Assembly (NCBI GenBank): GCA_003524085.1
Contig: DOEC01000003.1
Location: 1 to 30,351 of the forward strand
Length of the DNA stretch: 30,351 bases
From: Bacillota bacterium
GTDB taxonomy: Bacteria > Bacillota_I > Bacilli_A > RF39 > UBA660
Reading direction: 5' to 3'
Of the stretch, positions 1 through 7,033 are shown one piece after another. The notes beneath the pieces were generated by a model that did not search any database, was not told the DNA's origin, and saw only the letters and a list, made by a program, of their open reading frames with translations. Every line of letters begins with the position of its first letter. Positions within the stretch are counted from its first letter, which is position 1. Made by a program: the position numbers and the translations under genes.

Positions 1-1722
1 ATGGGTGTAGGGAAAATTACACCAGCACACGACCCTAATGACTTTGAAGTAGGTAATAGACATAATTTAGAAAGGATTATTGTAATTAATCCAGATGGTA
101 CAATGAATGAAAATGCTCTTGGTTATAATGGACTTGATAGATTTCTTTGTAGAAAAAAACTAGTTGAAGACTTAAAAAACGATGGCTTACTAATTAGTAT
201 AGAAGAGATTACTCACTCAGTAGGGCACTCTGAAAGAACTGGTGTTATGGTTGAACCTTATTTATCAAAGCAATGGTTTGTTAAAATGAGACCACTTGCT
301 GACAAGGTTCTTGAAAATCAAAAGGATAAAGATAATAAAGTTAATTTTGTTCCTGAAAGGTTTGAAAAAATTATGAATCACTGGATGGAGATTACTTATG
401 ACTGGTGTATTTCTAGACAACTTTGGTGGGGGCACAGAATTCCTGCTTGGTATAAGGGGGGTGAAGTTTACGTTGGGATGGAAGCGCCTACAGAGGAAGG
501 CTGGGTACAAGATACGGACGTACTTGATACATGGTTTAGTAGTGCACTTTGGCCTTTTAGTACTTTAGGTTGGCCTGAAGAAACAGACTTGCTTAAGAGA
601 TATTACCCTAATAACGTGTTAGTAACAGGATATGATATTATACCTTTCTGGGTAAATAGAATGACTTTTCAAGGACTTCATTTTACAGGCAAAAGACCTT
701 TTAAAGATTGTTTGATACATGGACTTATTCGTGATAAAGAAGGAAGAAAAATGAGTAAAAGCTTGGGTAACGGGGTAGACCCAATGGATGTAATTGATGA
801 GTATGGATGTGATGCTTTAAGGTATTTCTTATCAACTAGCAGTGCTGCAGGACAGGATTTAAGGTATGATGAAGAAAAGGTTAAGTCAACTTGGAACTTT
901 ATAAATAAGTTATGGAATGCTAGTAGGTTCTGTTTAATGAATATTGAAGACTTGAAAGTCTATGAATTTAGTAATTTGGCTGTTCAAGATAAATGGATAC
1001 TTAGTAAATTAAATAAGGTAATTAGTAAGGTTACTAAGAATATGGAAAGTTATGAATTTAATAATGCTGGTGGGGAGTTATATAGCTTTATATGGAGTGA
1101 TTTTTGTGACTCCTATATAGAGATGAGTAAGTTTAGTTTAGATAGTGTTAGTACAAAGAGTACTTTATGTTACGCTATAAGTGCAATTTTAAAAATGCTT
1201 CATCCATTTATGCCTTATGTAACAGATGAAATTTATAGTATGTTACCTATTAGGGATGCAAAAAATATTATGATTAGTAGTTATCCTTTAGTAAATGAAG
1301 AATTTAACTTTGATAGTGAAGAAAAGGAAACTGAAGAAATGATAGGTTTTATTGCTGCATTTAGAAATGTTAAACAGGAAAATGCTATAAGTAAAGATGC
1401 TAAAGTAATGGTTAATTTTGATAATTCTTTAATAAATAAAATGTTAAAATTAGATGGTAATTTGGTTAGTGAAAAACTTAGTATTAAAGAGTATAAAGTT
1501 AGTTATGGTAAGTTAGAAGCGATAATTTATTATGAAAAGGAAGTAACAGAAGAAGATATTTTGGCTAAAGAAAAACAAATTGAAAGTTTGAAGGCTTCAA
1601 TTTTAAAGAGAGAGAAACTTTTAAGTAATGCTGGTTTTGTTAGTAAGGCACCAGAACAATTAGTAAATGATGAGAAGATAAAACTAGAAGAAGAGAAGAA
1701 GTTACTTAGTACTTTAGAATAG
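1..1722 (+). CDS. valS: Valyl-tRNA synthetase, C-terminal part (5' end outside window)
   Basis: Charges tRNA-Val with valine in the cytoplasm. The visible 573 residues start inside the editing (CP1) domain: KITPAHDPNDFEVG at residues 5-18 is a signature of that domain. Then come the DWCISRQLWWGHRIPAW block, the DTWFSSALWPFSTLGWP block and the class I KMSKS loop (K250-S254), followed by the anticodon-binding domain and the C-terminal coiled-coil arm, rich in Lys/Glu, from about residue 510. Full-length ValRS is about 880 residues, so roughly 300 residues with the HIGH motif lie upstream. The ATG at position 1 is an internal Met, not the start. A Rho-independent terminator follows directly. Identification is firm. 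Confidence 0.97.
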   Translation: MGVGKITPAHDPNDFEVGNRHNLERIIVINPDGTMNENALGYNGLDRFLCRKKLVEDLKNDGLLISIEEITHSVGHSERTGVMVEPYLSKQWFVKMRPLADKVLENQKDKDNKVNFVPERFEKIMNHWMEITYDWCISRQLWWGHRIPAWYKGGEVYVGMEAPTEEGWVQDTDVLDTWFSSALWPFSTLGWPEETDLLKRYYPNNVLVTGYDIIPFWVNRMTFQGLHFTGKRPFKDCLIHGLIRDKEGRKMSKSLGNGVDPMDVIDEYGCDALRYFLSTSSAAGQDLRYDEEKVKSTWNFINKLWNASRFCLMNIEDLKVYEFSNLAVQDKWILSKLNKVISKVTKNMESYEFNNAGGELYSFIWSDFCDSYIEMSKFSLDSVSTKSTLCYAISAILKMLHPFMPYVTDEIYSMLPIRDAKNIMISSYPLVNEEFNFDSEEKETEEMIGFIAAFRNVKQENAISKDAKVMVNFDNSLINKMLKLDGNLVSEKLSIKEYKVSYGKLEAIIYYEKEVTEEDILAKEKQIESLKASILKREKLLSNAGFVSKAPEQLVNDEKIKLEEEKKLLSTLE

Positions 1723-1723
1723 T

Positions 1724-1752
1724 AAAAAGCCCACTTGATGTGGACTTTTTTA
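1724..1752 (+). terminator. Rho-independent terminator of valS
   Basis: Right after the TAG stop, AAAAAGCCCAC (1724-1734) pairs with GTGGACTTTTT (1740-1750) across a 5-nt loop with one mismatch, and ends in a T run. Good stem plus U-tract; convincing. Confidence 0.85.
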
Positions 1753-2083
1753 TATGGAATTATTTCTATCATGTATAGTAAATATGTTAAATTTTTAATG
1801 TTTTTTAAGCTTTTTACTATAAAAAATGAGAGCTTTTTCTCTCTTAGATTTTATCTTTTTTATTTGCTTTGTTTTCTATTATTACTCTAAATTTGATATA
1901 TTTAAAATGAATAGTTTCATTTTTTATTCTAAATAGTTATAGTTCAGTCAAGATATATAAATAATCTGTTTTTTATTGTGTATAAGTCTGTAGTTTTCAA
2001 CAAATTAAATAAAAAAACAAGTCTTTTCTTTTCTGTTATGTTATGTGATAATTATAATAGATAAGGAGAGGTGTTTTATTATA
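1753..2083. other. Non-coding spacer with two hairpins and a shared 15-mer
   Basis: No reading frame here looks coding. A hairpin GAGAG-CTTTTT-CTCTC lies at about 1828-1843 and a second, AAAATGA/TCATTTT (1904-1910/1917-1923), ends in T residues. The first begins with ATAAAAAATGAGAGC (1819-1833), which recurs exactly at 5895-5909 on the other side of the accessory genes. An AAGGAGAGG ribosome-binding site near 2064 precedes the ATG of the decayed transposase at 2084. Confidence 0.5.
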
Positions 2084-2495
2084 TGGCAAACGGAAGAATA
2101 AATGATTTTATAGTCAATATGAAAAACTAGTTGAAAAATATGAAATGCAAGAAAAGACTTTAAAAGAAACAAATACTTTAATTAAATCACGATATATAAA
2201 CTTTAAATAAGATAATAGAAAAGCAAAATTACACTATTGAAGAATTAAATAAAGAAATATTAAGACTTAAGACTAAAAATGATAGAGATAGTTCTAATTC
2301 TAGCAACATTCAGCAACAAATGGTTATAAAAAAGTAATAACTAACAGAAGAGAAAAATCTGATAAAAAGAAAGGTGGACAATTAAATCATGTACCTTATA
2401 GTTTGAAAAACAAATTTGATAAATTTATTAAGTCAGGTGATGTAATAGAAGAAATTGTTGAAATCAATAAAAATGATTTTAACAAAGACAAGAGA
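2084..2495 (+). pseudogene. Decayed IS66-family transposase (N-terminal part)
   Basis: Starts with a good ribosome-binding site and ATG (2084) but is broken by several frameshifts and stops. Pieces in different frames join into an IS66 TnpC-like N-terminus: a coiled coil (QYEKLVEKYEMQEKTLKE, then IEKQNYTIEELNKEILRLK), the Asn/Ser patch NDRDSSNSSN, and the basic stretch VITNRREKSDKKKGGQLNH, which matches the zinc-binding region of clostridial IS66 transposases. The protein ends at a TAG near 2498, and nothing of the DDE catalytic domain is seen. No terminal inverted repeats were recognised. This is an old remnant that cannot make a functional transposase. Confidence 0.75.
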
Positions 2496-2526
2496 TAGTT
2501 GAAAAACAGTTCCCATTGCTATAGTC

Positions 2527-2869
2527 TTGTTAAATGGCCATAAAATGCTTTATGAGCAGGATAAAAAAGATTACTATGAGATTTAATGATGATTTTTTTG
2601 TTGTTTCAGATGCTAAACCTATAGCTGATTCTAATATATATCTTAGAAAAATTAAATTAGCTACTCTTGCTGGTTTAAAGGTTATTAGGATTCATGACTT
2701 TAGGCATTCTTTTGCATCACTCTTAATTAACAATGGTGCTAATGTTACATTAGTTTCAAAATATTTAGGGCATACAAAAATCGAGGAAACACTAAATACA
2801 TATTCGCATATGTTTAGTACTACCCTCAACTCTGTTGTTTCTGTTAGAGAAAGCTTAGAAGATGACTAA
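2527..2869 (+). pseudogene. Tyrosine recombinase/phage integrase, C-terminal remnant
   Basis: The last 111 residues (frame from 2534) contain the end of a tyrosine-recombinase catalytic domain: HDFRHSFASLL (the H-x-x-R box), LGHTKIEETLNTYSHMF (second catalytic His and nucleophilic Tyr). The first Arg box and the whole N-terminal DNA-binding part are missing. Just upstream, another frame (2527-2580) reads NGHKMLYEQDKKDYYE and joins sensibly to the NDDFFVVSD that follows, so there is also a frameshift near 2580. It is similar to phage/ICE integrases of Firmicutes and is nonfunctional as it stands. Three-hairpin elements begin 15 nt after the stop, which is where an integrated element's end is often found. 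Confidence 0.85.
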
Positions 2870-2885
2870 GCTTTTTATTAAAAAA

Positions 2886-2946
2886 GCCTCCAAATGGAGG
2901 CGCACTTAAAAAGTGAAAAACCACATAAATGTGCACTAATTAAATG
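2886..2946 (+). repeat. Three-hairpin element, copy A
   Basis: Hairpins in a row: GCCTCC/GGAGGC (2886-2891/2896-2901), CACTT/AAGTG (2903-2907/2911-2915), CACAT/ATGTG (2922-2926/2929-2933), then the tail CTAATTAAATG (2936-2946). The same order and tail occur at 5904-6013, and a slightly weaker form at 2997-3065. There is no U-tract, so it is not a normal terminator. Its position right after the integrase remnant suggests a role in, or derivation from, the mobile element; function unknown. Confidence 0.55.
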
Positions 2947-2996
2947 TACTAATATTATATTCAAATATAATTATTTTATTCATATATAAAGCAAAA

Positions 2997-3065
2997 ACCA
3001 GCTTACGCTGGTCTTTGAAATATAAACTTCCACATATGTAAAAACATACATGCATTAATTAAATG
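2997..3065 (+). repeat. Three-hairpin element, copy B
   Basis: ACCAGC/GCTGGT (2997-3002/3007-3012), a weak middle hairpin, then CATATGT/ACATACATG (3033-3039/3044-3052) and the tail TTAATTAAATG (3055-3065). Copies A and B share TGCAYTAATTAAATGTA at the end. The 283 nt between the integrase stop and the minus-strand operon hold nothing else I recognise beyond AT-rich sequence. Confidence 0.45.
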
Positions 3066-3152
3066 TAACTTAATTATACAGATAATTAGATCTTTTGTCA
3101 ATTTTTTTTAAAAAAGTTTTTAAAAAAGTTTACAAAAATATTTTTAAAATAA

Positions 3153-3884
3153 TTATTTAAATAAATAGTATTTTGATATTGATTTCTTTATTTCACTATA
3201 ATCCTTCTTTGTAATTATTGCTAGTTTATCTTTTGAAAAATAAGGGGCAAGTATTCTCTTAGCACTTAAATTCATCATATTTTCAATCTTTGCAGTTCCT
3301 TCTGCTAAACATTCAAGATCATAATGAAAATAGTACTTATCAGATCTTCTTTTCGTAGTAAGCGGTATCATTGTCCACAATTTTTTATCGCTTGTTGGCC
3401 TCCATAATATTGCTGGTCTTAGCTTTCTTAATTCACTGCCAATACCTATTCCAAAATCAACCCAGTAAATTGCATTTTGAATTAATTTATCTTCTTCTAC
3501 ATTTTTTTTATTAATTATATATTTATCTCTGCACCATTTTATATAGCTTATTCCCTCAATATCACTTTTTATATTCTTGTTTAGAAATTCAAGCAATGAA
3601 TTCTTACCTTTTTGTAATATTAAATTAAAATCCTTTTTAGTTAACTTCAATGGTTTACCGTGAACGTAAATGCATCTATTCATTTTAGATCTATTATAAT
3701 CAGCAATTTTATTTACATCTACATATTTGTTAATGGAATTGCAATAAATACAGCCTTCTTTTTCTTTAGAGTATACCGGCATTCCAACATAATGATTTGC
3801 TGAAATATCATAGATAATTAAAACCCATTCCTTATCAACTCTTTCATTAGTTTCATATATTTGTTTAAAATTAATTGTTAACAT
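3153..3884 (-). CDS. PemK/MazF-like protein, third gene of the toxin-antitoxin operon
   Basis: A 243-residue protein. Residues about 137-185 (WVDFGIGIGSELRKLRPAIL and the following TMIPLTTKR) match the N-terminal core of MazF/PemK endoribonuclease toxins. At 243 residues it is twice the usual 110-120. The N-terminal half (VLIIYDISANHYVGMPVYS, then a Cys-containing stretch with C45/C48) also resembles the strand order of this fold, so a degenerate duplicate is possible. It starts at ATG 3884 with GAGGTG 6 nt upstream, 17 nt after the stop of the HigA-ImmA gene, so it is almost certainly co-transcribed. The expected role is mRNA cleavage or another toxic activity. It might instead be a regulator, since MazF catalytic residues cannot be assigned with confidence. 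Confidence 0.7.
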   Translation of the reverse strand: MLTINFKQIYETNERVDKEWVLIIYDISANHYVGMPVYSKEKEGCIYCNSINKYVDVNKIADYNRSKMNRCIYVHGKPLKLTKKDFNLILQKGKNSLLEFLNKNIKSDIEGISYIKWCRDKYIINKKNVEEDKLIQNAIYWVDFGIGIGSELRKLRPAILWRPTSDKKLWTMIPLTTKRRSDKYYFHYDLECLAEGTAKIENMMNLSAKRILAPYFSKDKLAIITKKDYSEIKKSISKYYLFK

Positions 3885-3901
3885 TTACTACACCTCGCTA
3901 A

Positions 3902-4987
3902 CTAATTACTCCATTTGTATCTTTCTCTATATTTAGCCATAAAAGAGTAATCATTAATATCGTTTTGAATTCGGCCTATAACAATACCCGGTTTAACATT
4001 TTGAGAATCTGCAAACCTTTTTATTTCAGATAAACTTATATTGCTATTTTTAATAAAGTCTTCATAATCATTTTGATTAATTAACATGTTTCTAGCAAAC
4101 TTATCAGCTGCTTTTTCTTCTTCACTTTCAATAAATTGATAATCTATATATTGATTATCAAAATCGTCATTTGTTAAGTGGCCAATCTCATGGAACAAAG
4201 TAAACCAAAATATATCAGAGAAAGATTGTCTTATAGTCATACATAAAACAACTTTACCATTTCTTTTTTGAATGAATCCTTGAACAGGTGCTCCAGTAAA
4301 ATGTTGCACGACTTCAAATGCTATACCACATTCAGCAAAAATATTTTTCAATTCAACAACCATATCATTTGCAGGTAGAAACATTGTCCTTTTTATGTCT
4401 TCATATTTTGTTTTTAGTTTTTCTATATCATAACTATTAGTAATTATTATTTTATTTGTAAAATACTCACATAATTTTTGCCATGCATATAATACATATA
4501 CATTTACTTTATTTGCTTTAGAACCTCTAAAAGCAGCTTGTTGAATAGATAAACTTGGTATACTACATAAATTGTTTAAATTAAGAAATTTTCTCATATT
4601 TAAAACTGTTATTTCTTTTTTAGAATTACATTCAATTATTTCTGCATTTTCACAAAATTTAATAACATCTTTTAAATCTTTTAATATATTTAATTCTTTT
4701 TCTTCGATATTATTTAAACTATTAATTTCAAAAACTTCTTTATCATAGTTACTTTGAAGGTTCATCCAAAAACTAGCAGGTATACCTAAAGCATACTCTA
4801 ATCTATTTGCAAACTCAGATGATATATCCTTCTTTCCCCTCACAACCTCACTAATATGTTTAGGAGAATATTCTGTTCTTATAGCTAATTCTTCTTGCGA
4901 CATCTTCTTTTTTTCCAAAACTTCTTTAATTGTTTCCCCTGGATGAACTAACAAATCAAGGGATAAGCCATTCACATTTCCCATCAT
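3902..4987 (-). CDS. HigA-type antitoxin fused to ImmA/IrrE metalloprotease
   Basis: 361 residues in two parts. Residues 14-80 are a HigA/XRE helix-turn-helix (HPGETIKEVLEKKKMSQEEL, then the recognition helix near SPKHISEVVRGKK and the HigA-typical GIPASFWMNLQSNYD). Residues about 150-345 are a zinc peptidase of the ImmA/IrrE family with HEIGH (H266, E267, H270) and acidic EEEKAADKFARNML downstream as the likely third-ligand region. Such fusions bind the operon operator and neutralise a HigB-like toxin; the peptidase may cleave a regulator under stress. ATG at 4987 has AAAGGAG about 12 nt upstream. The gene overlaps the end of the toxin gene by 32 nt, and the MazF-like gene follows. Confidence 0.88.
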   Translation of the reverse strand: MMGNVNGLSLDLLVHPGETIKEVLEKKKMSQEELAIRTEYSPKHISEVVRGKKDISSEFANRLEYALGIPASFWMNLQSNYDKEVFEINSLNNIEEKELNILKDLKDVIKFCENAEIIECNSKKEITVLNMRKFLNLNNLCSIPSLSIQQAAFRGSKANKVNVYVLYAWQKLCEYFTNKIIITNSYDIEKLKTKYEDIKRTMFLPANDMVVELKNIFAECGIAFEVVQHFTGAPVQGFIQKRNGKVVLCMTIRQSFSDIFWFTLFHEIGHLTNDDFDNQYIDYQFIESEEEKAADKFARNMLINQNDYEDFIKNSNISLSEIKRFADSQNVKPGIVIGRIQNDINDYSFMAKYRERYKWSN

Positions 4988-5303
4988 GATAATCTGCCAC
5001 TCCTTTCAAATTAACTTTCTTACATTTTCTTAACGAATCATCATCTAACATTTCAGATAATGGTTCTACTATTAATCTATAATTCCTATTAATTTTAATA
5101 CCAAAAAGATTATCTAAATTTCCTACAAGAGGATGAGGATCACCCAAGCCGATATCTAAATACTCTTTAAAATTATCTGCTGCCCTAAGTTGATCTATTC
5201 TCTGTTTTAGTGCTCTTGTCATATCAATACCAATAGTCTTATTTAAGTTTTCAATATCACTTAATTTCTTTTCTAACTTTCTGTTATCAGCTTCGATTTG
5301 CAA
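4956..5303 (-). CDS. HigB-like toxin (RelE/ParE superfamily)
   Basis: Small protein of about 115 residues. The C-terminal half, LVGNLDNLFGIKINRNYRLIVEP, then VNLKGVADYHDGK, is typical of HigB/RelE ribosome-dependent mRNA interferases. The frame is open from a TTG at 5309, but that codon sits 1 nt after the AGGAGG at 5316-5311. The TTG at 5303 is 7 nt away and is the better start (Leu-Gln-Ile-Glu reading Met-Gln-Ile-Glu). It is the first gene of a three-gene minus-strand operon and overlaps the antitoxin gene by 32 nt, the usual toxin-first order of hig systems. A promoter and a palindromic operator lie immediately upstream. Confidence 0.85.
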   Translation of the reverse strand: MQIEADNRKLEKKLSDIENLNKTIGIDMTRALKQRIDQLRAADNFKEYLDIGLGDPHPLVGNLDNLFGIKINRNYRLIVEPLSEMLDDDSLRKCKKVNLKGVADYHDGKCEWLIP

Positions 5304-5327
5304 CCTCAAACCTCCTCTCGTTTCTAT

Positions 5328-5376
5328 ATTACCTAATAGGTAATTCTATTATATGCTATTTTTTTCATAAATACAA
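5328..5376 (-). promoter_or_regulatory. Promoter and operator of the toxin-antitoxin operon
   Basis: On the minus strand, TTGTAT (5376-5371), 17 nt, TATAAT (5353-5348) form a near-consensus sigma-A promoter. Directly after the -10 box is a perfect inverted repeat, ATTACC-TAATA-GGTAAT (5328-5344), covering the expected transcription start. This is where an autoregulating HigA repressor would bind. Confidence 0.8.
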
Positions 5377-5398
5377 CCCTTTTTACAAAAAAAGTCAT

Positions 5399-5576
5399 CT
5401 ATTTTAATCCAGACAACTCTTCATAATTTTCTTCATTATCTATCCTTTTTAAATAATCTTTACCGTCATCAACAGCAACAGCACTTTTTATAATCATTCG
5501 TACTTTTAGACTCTATGATATCTCCGCATTTTTTACATTTGATTTTATTACTAATTATTTCTTCTTTCTTTTCTAT
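5399..5576 (-). pseudogene. Frameshifted small zinc-ribbon protein
   Basis: On the minus strand one frame reads IKCKKCGDIIESKSTNDYKKC and stops; a second frame continues as AVAVDDGKDYLKRIDNEENYEELSGLK to a TAG at 5399. Together they resemble a small conserved Firmicutes protein with CxxC knuckles and the Asp-Gly-Gly-x-Asp-Tyr-Leu-x-Arg motif. The break falls in a CTGTTGCTGTTG stretch, consistent with a small deletion. The codon at the expected start, 7 nt after GGAG, is ATA rather than ATG, so both start and frame look lost. Family assignment is from memory of the motif and is moderately sure. Confidence 0.6.
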
Positions 5577-5697
5577 AATCTAACTCCTCATAAGTATTAT
5601 ACCATTATCTTACACTAATCATATCCTACCGTTTGCGGTATAATACTTTTGTAATTATACGGATATTATCAATTTTGTTTGTATTAATGGTTAAAAG

Positions 5698-5806
5698 TCC
5701 ATTGAGAATTTTTGTCACTTTTGCCACTTTATCTTAATGAGATTTAAAATAAATAAAAAATCCATTGAAGATTTTTGCCACTTTCGGCACTTTTCTTCAA
5801 TGAACC
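5698..5806. repeat. Two copies of a CATTGA palindromic repeat
   Basis: Copy 1 at 5698-5742 and copy 2 at 5761-5806 share TCCATTGA, then TTTTTG(C/T)CACTTT, and end near TTCAATGA. In copy 2, CATTGAAG and CTTCAATG are inverted ends around a GCCACTTTCGGCAC centre. A third copy lies in the opposite orientation at 16032-16073. Confidence 0.65.
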
Positions 5807-5825
5807 ATTTTAAAACTCAATTTTT

Positions 5826-5847
5826 TTGTACCTAAATTGTACCTAAA
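5826..5847 (+). repeat. Tandem 11-mer TTGTACCTAAA x2
   Basis: TTGTACCTAAA occurs twice head to tail (5826-5836, 5837-5847). Short tandem repeats of this kind near phage or ICE ends often act as integrase arm-type binding sites. That role is an inference from the nearby recombinase remnant and flanking repeats. Confidence 0.5.
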
Positions 5848-5903
5848 ATTATTTTGGCAATACTGATACCTCGCAAGCCTTTTATAAAACGGGCATAAAA
5901 AAT

Positions 5904-6013
5904 GAGAGCACGGTTAAATGCTCTCTTCAGGGGGTTTTGGTTGAATACACTCTCACCTTAAAATCGTAAGAGTAAGTATCCACATAGCAGAACTCTGCTA
6001 TGCTAATTAAATG
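5904..6013 (+). repeat. Three-hairpin element, copy C
   Basis: GAGAGC/GCTCTC (5904-5909/5920-5925), ACTCT/AGAGT (5949-5953/5969-5973), the strong CATAGCAG-AACT-CTGCTATG (5983-6002), and the tail CTAATTAAATG (6003-6013), identical to copy A's tail. The stems differ in sequence from copies A and B while their order is kept, which suggests the structure matters. Confidence 0.55.
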
Positions 6014-6066
6014 ATATAAAATTTTTTATAAAAAATCAAGTACTTTTTGAAAATTTTATTAAAAAG

Positions 6067-6095
6067 TTGAAAATTTGCATTTTATTTAATATAAT
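6067..6095 (+). promoter_or_regulatory. Sortase gene promoter
   Basis: TTGAAA (6067-6072), 17 nt, TATAAT (6090-6095), followed by AGAGGAG (6099-6105) and the ATG at 6112. The open frame extends into the promoter, so the upstream start at 6067 is not the real one. Confidence 0.75.
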
Positions 6096-6111
6096 TAAAG
6101 AGGAGAAGATT

Positions 6112-6945
6112 ATGAAAGTTGTTAAGAAAAGATTAAGAAAAGACAGAGTATTCTTGCTTGTTTTACTGTTGTTTTTTAGTACTATATTTATATTTAGTGC
6201 TTTTAAAGTAATAGAGTGGTTAAGTGATAATAACAATACTGATAAAGTAATAGAGAAAATTAATAATGATGTTAAAGTTGATGAAGTTAAAGATAATGAT
6301 AATACTGAAGTTATAGATGAAGAACCAACTGAGCCTGAAAAGGTGAGTGATTACTTTTATTATATAACTTATCCATTAATTAATGTTGATTTTGAAAGTT
6401 TGTTAAAGACTAATAACGAGACTGTAGGCTGGATAAATGTTAATAATACTAATATAAATTATCCTTTTGTACAGGGAATTAATAACACTTATTATTTAAA
6501 TCATTCTTTTGATAAAAGTTATAATTCTGCTGGATGGGTTTTTATGGATTATAGAAATAATAAGGAAATGAATAATAAAAATACTATACTTTATGCACAT
6601 GGTAGAATTGATAAGACTATGTTTGGAAGTTTATATAAAACTCAGTATCCAGCGTGGTATCAGAATAAGTCTAATCATATTATTAGAATTTCTACACCTA
6701 GTGTTAATATGAGTTATCAAATATTTAGTGTTTATAAAATAGAAGAAGAGAGTTATTATATACAGACTGATTTTACTAGTGATGACGTTTATTTAGAATT
6801 TTTAAATACTATAAAAAAGAGAAGCAAGTATGATTTTAATGTAGTGTTAGGTGAAAGTGATAAAATTATTACACTTAGTACGTGTGCTAATGATAAAGAA
6901 AGATATGTAGTGCATGCTAAACTTATTAAGAAGAGTGAAAGATAA
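6112..6945 (+). CDS. srtB: Class B sortase
   Basis: A 277-residue membrane-anchored transpeptidase that joins sorted surface proteins to the cell wall. It has a short basic N-terminus, one transmembrane helix (about residues 12-32), an acidic Asp/Asn linker, then the sortase fold: NETVGWINVNNTNINYPFVQG, YAHG with catalytic H163, TLSTC with nucleophile C258 and ERYVVHAKL with R264. The VGWI and NYPFVQ signatures fit class B. The frame stays open upstream to 6067, but that region holds the promoter; ATG 6112 has AGAGGAG 6 nt before it. No sortase substrate with a clear sorting signal is seen in the window. The gene is monocistronic and ends just before the cad promoter. Confidence 0.93.
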   Translation: MKVVKKRLRKDRVFLLVLLLFFSTIFIFSAFKVIEWLSDNNNTDKVIEKINNDVKVDEVKDNDNTEVIDEEPTEPEKVSDYFYYITYPLINVDFESLLKTNNETVGWINVNNTNINYPFVQGINNTYYLNHSFDKSYNSAGWVFMDYRNNKEMNNKNTILYAHGRIDKTMFGSLYKTQYPAWYQNKSNHIIRISTPSVNMSYQIFSVYKIEEESYYIQTDFTSDDVYLEFLNTIKKRSKYDFNVVLGESDKIITLSTCANDKERYVVHAKLIKKSER

Positions 6946-6962
6946 CTCTTTTTAATTTTTTC

Positions 6963-7018
6963 TTGACAATTGAGTGCTTGTTCAACTATAATATAATTAG
7001 TTGAGTAATAGTTCAACT
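6963..7018 (+). promoter_or_regulatory. cad promoter with two ArsR-type operators
   Basis: TTGACA (6963-6968), 18 nt, TATAAT (6987-6992). Two 16-bp imperfect palindromes share one design: TTGAGTGCTTGTTCAA (6970-6985), in the spacer, and TTGAGTAATAGTTCAA (7001-7016), after the -10 box. Both match the TTGA-N8-TCAA operators of SmtB/CadC-family sensors, so metal-free repressor would block both polymerase binding and clearance. Confidence 0.85.
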
Positions 7019-7033
7019 GAAAGGATGTATAAT

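Larger units (their letters stand above)
5577..6066. other. Non-coding region with several repeat types
   Basis: About 490 nt without a gene before the sortase promoter. It contains two copies of a palindromic repeat (5698-5806), a tandem 11-mer pair (5826-5847), a 15-nt match to 1819-1833 (5895-5909) and three-hairpin element copy C (5904-6013). I see no coding frame. It likely marks the right edge of the accessory patch. Confidence 0.55.

Noticed and set aside
1..3. ATG as the start of valS
   Set aside because: The protein begins mid editing domain and lacks the HIGH motif; the gene clearly starts upstream.
6067..6111. Upstream start of the sortase
   Set aside because: This stretch contains the -35 and -10 boxes; the ribosome-binding site matches ATG 6112.
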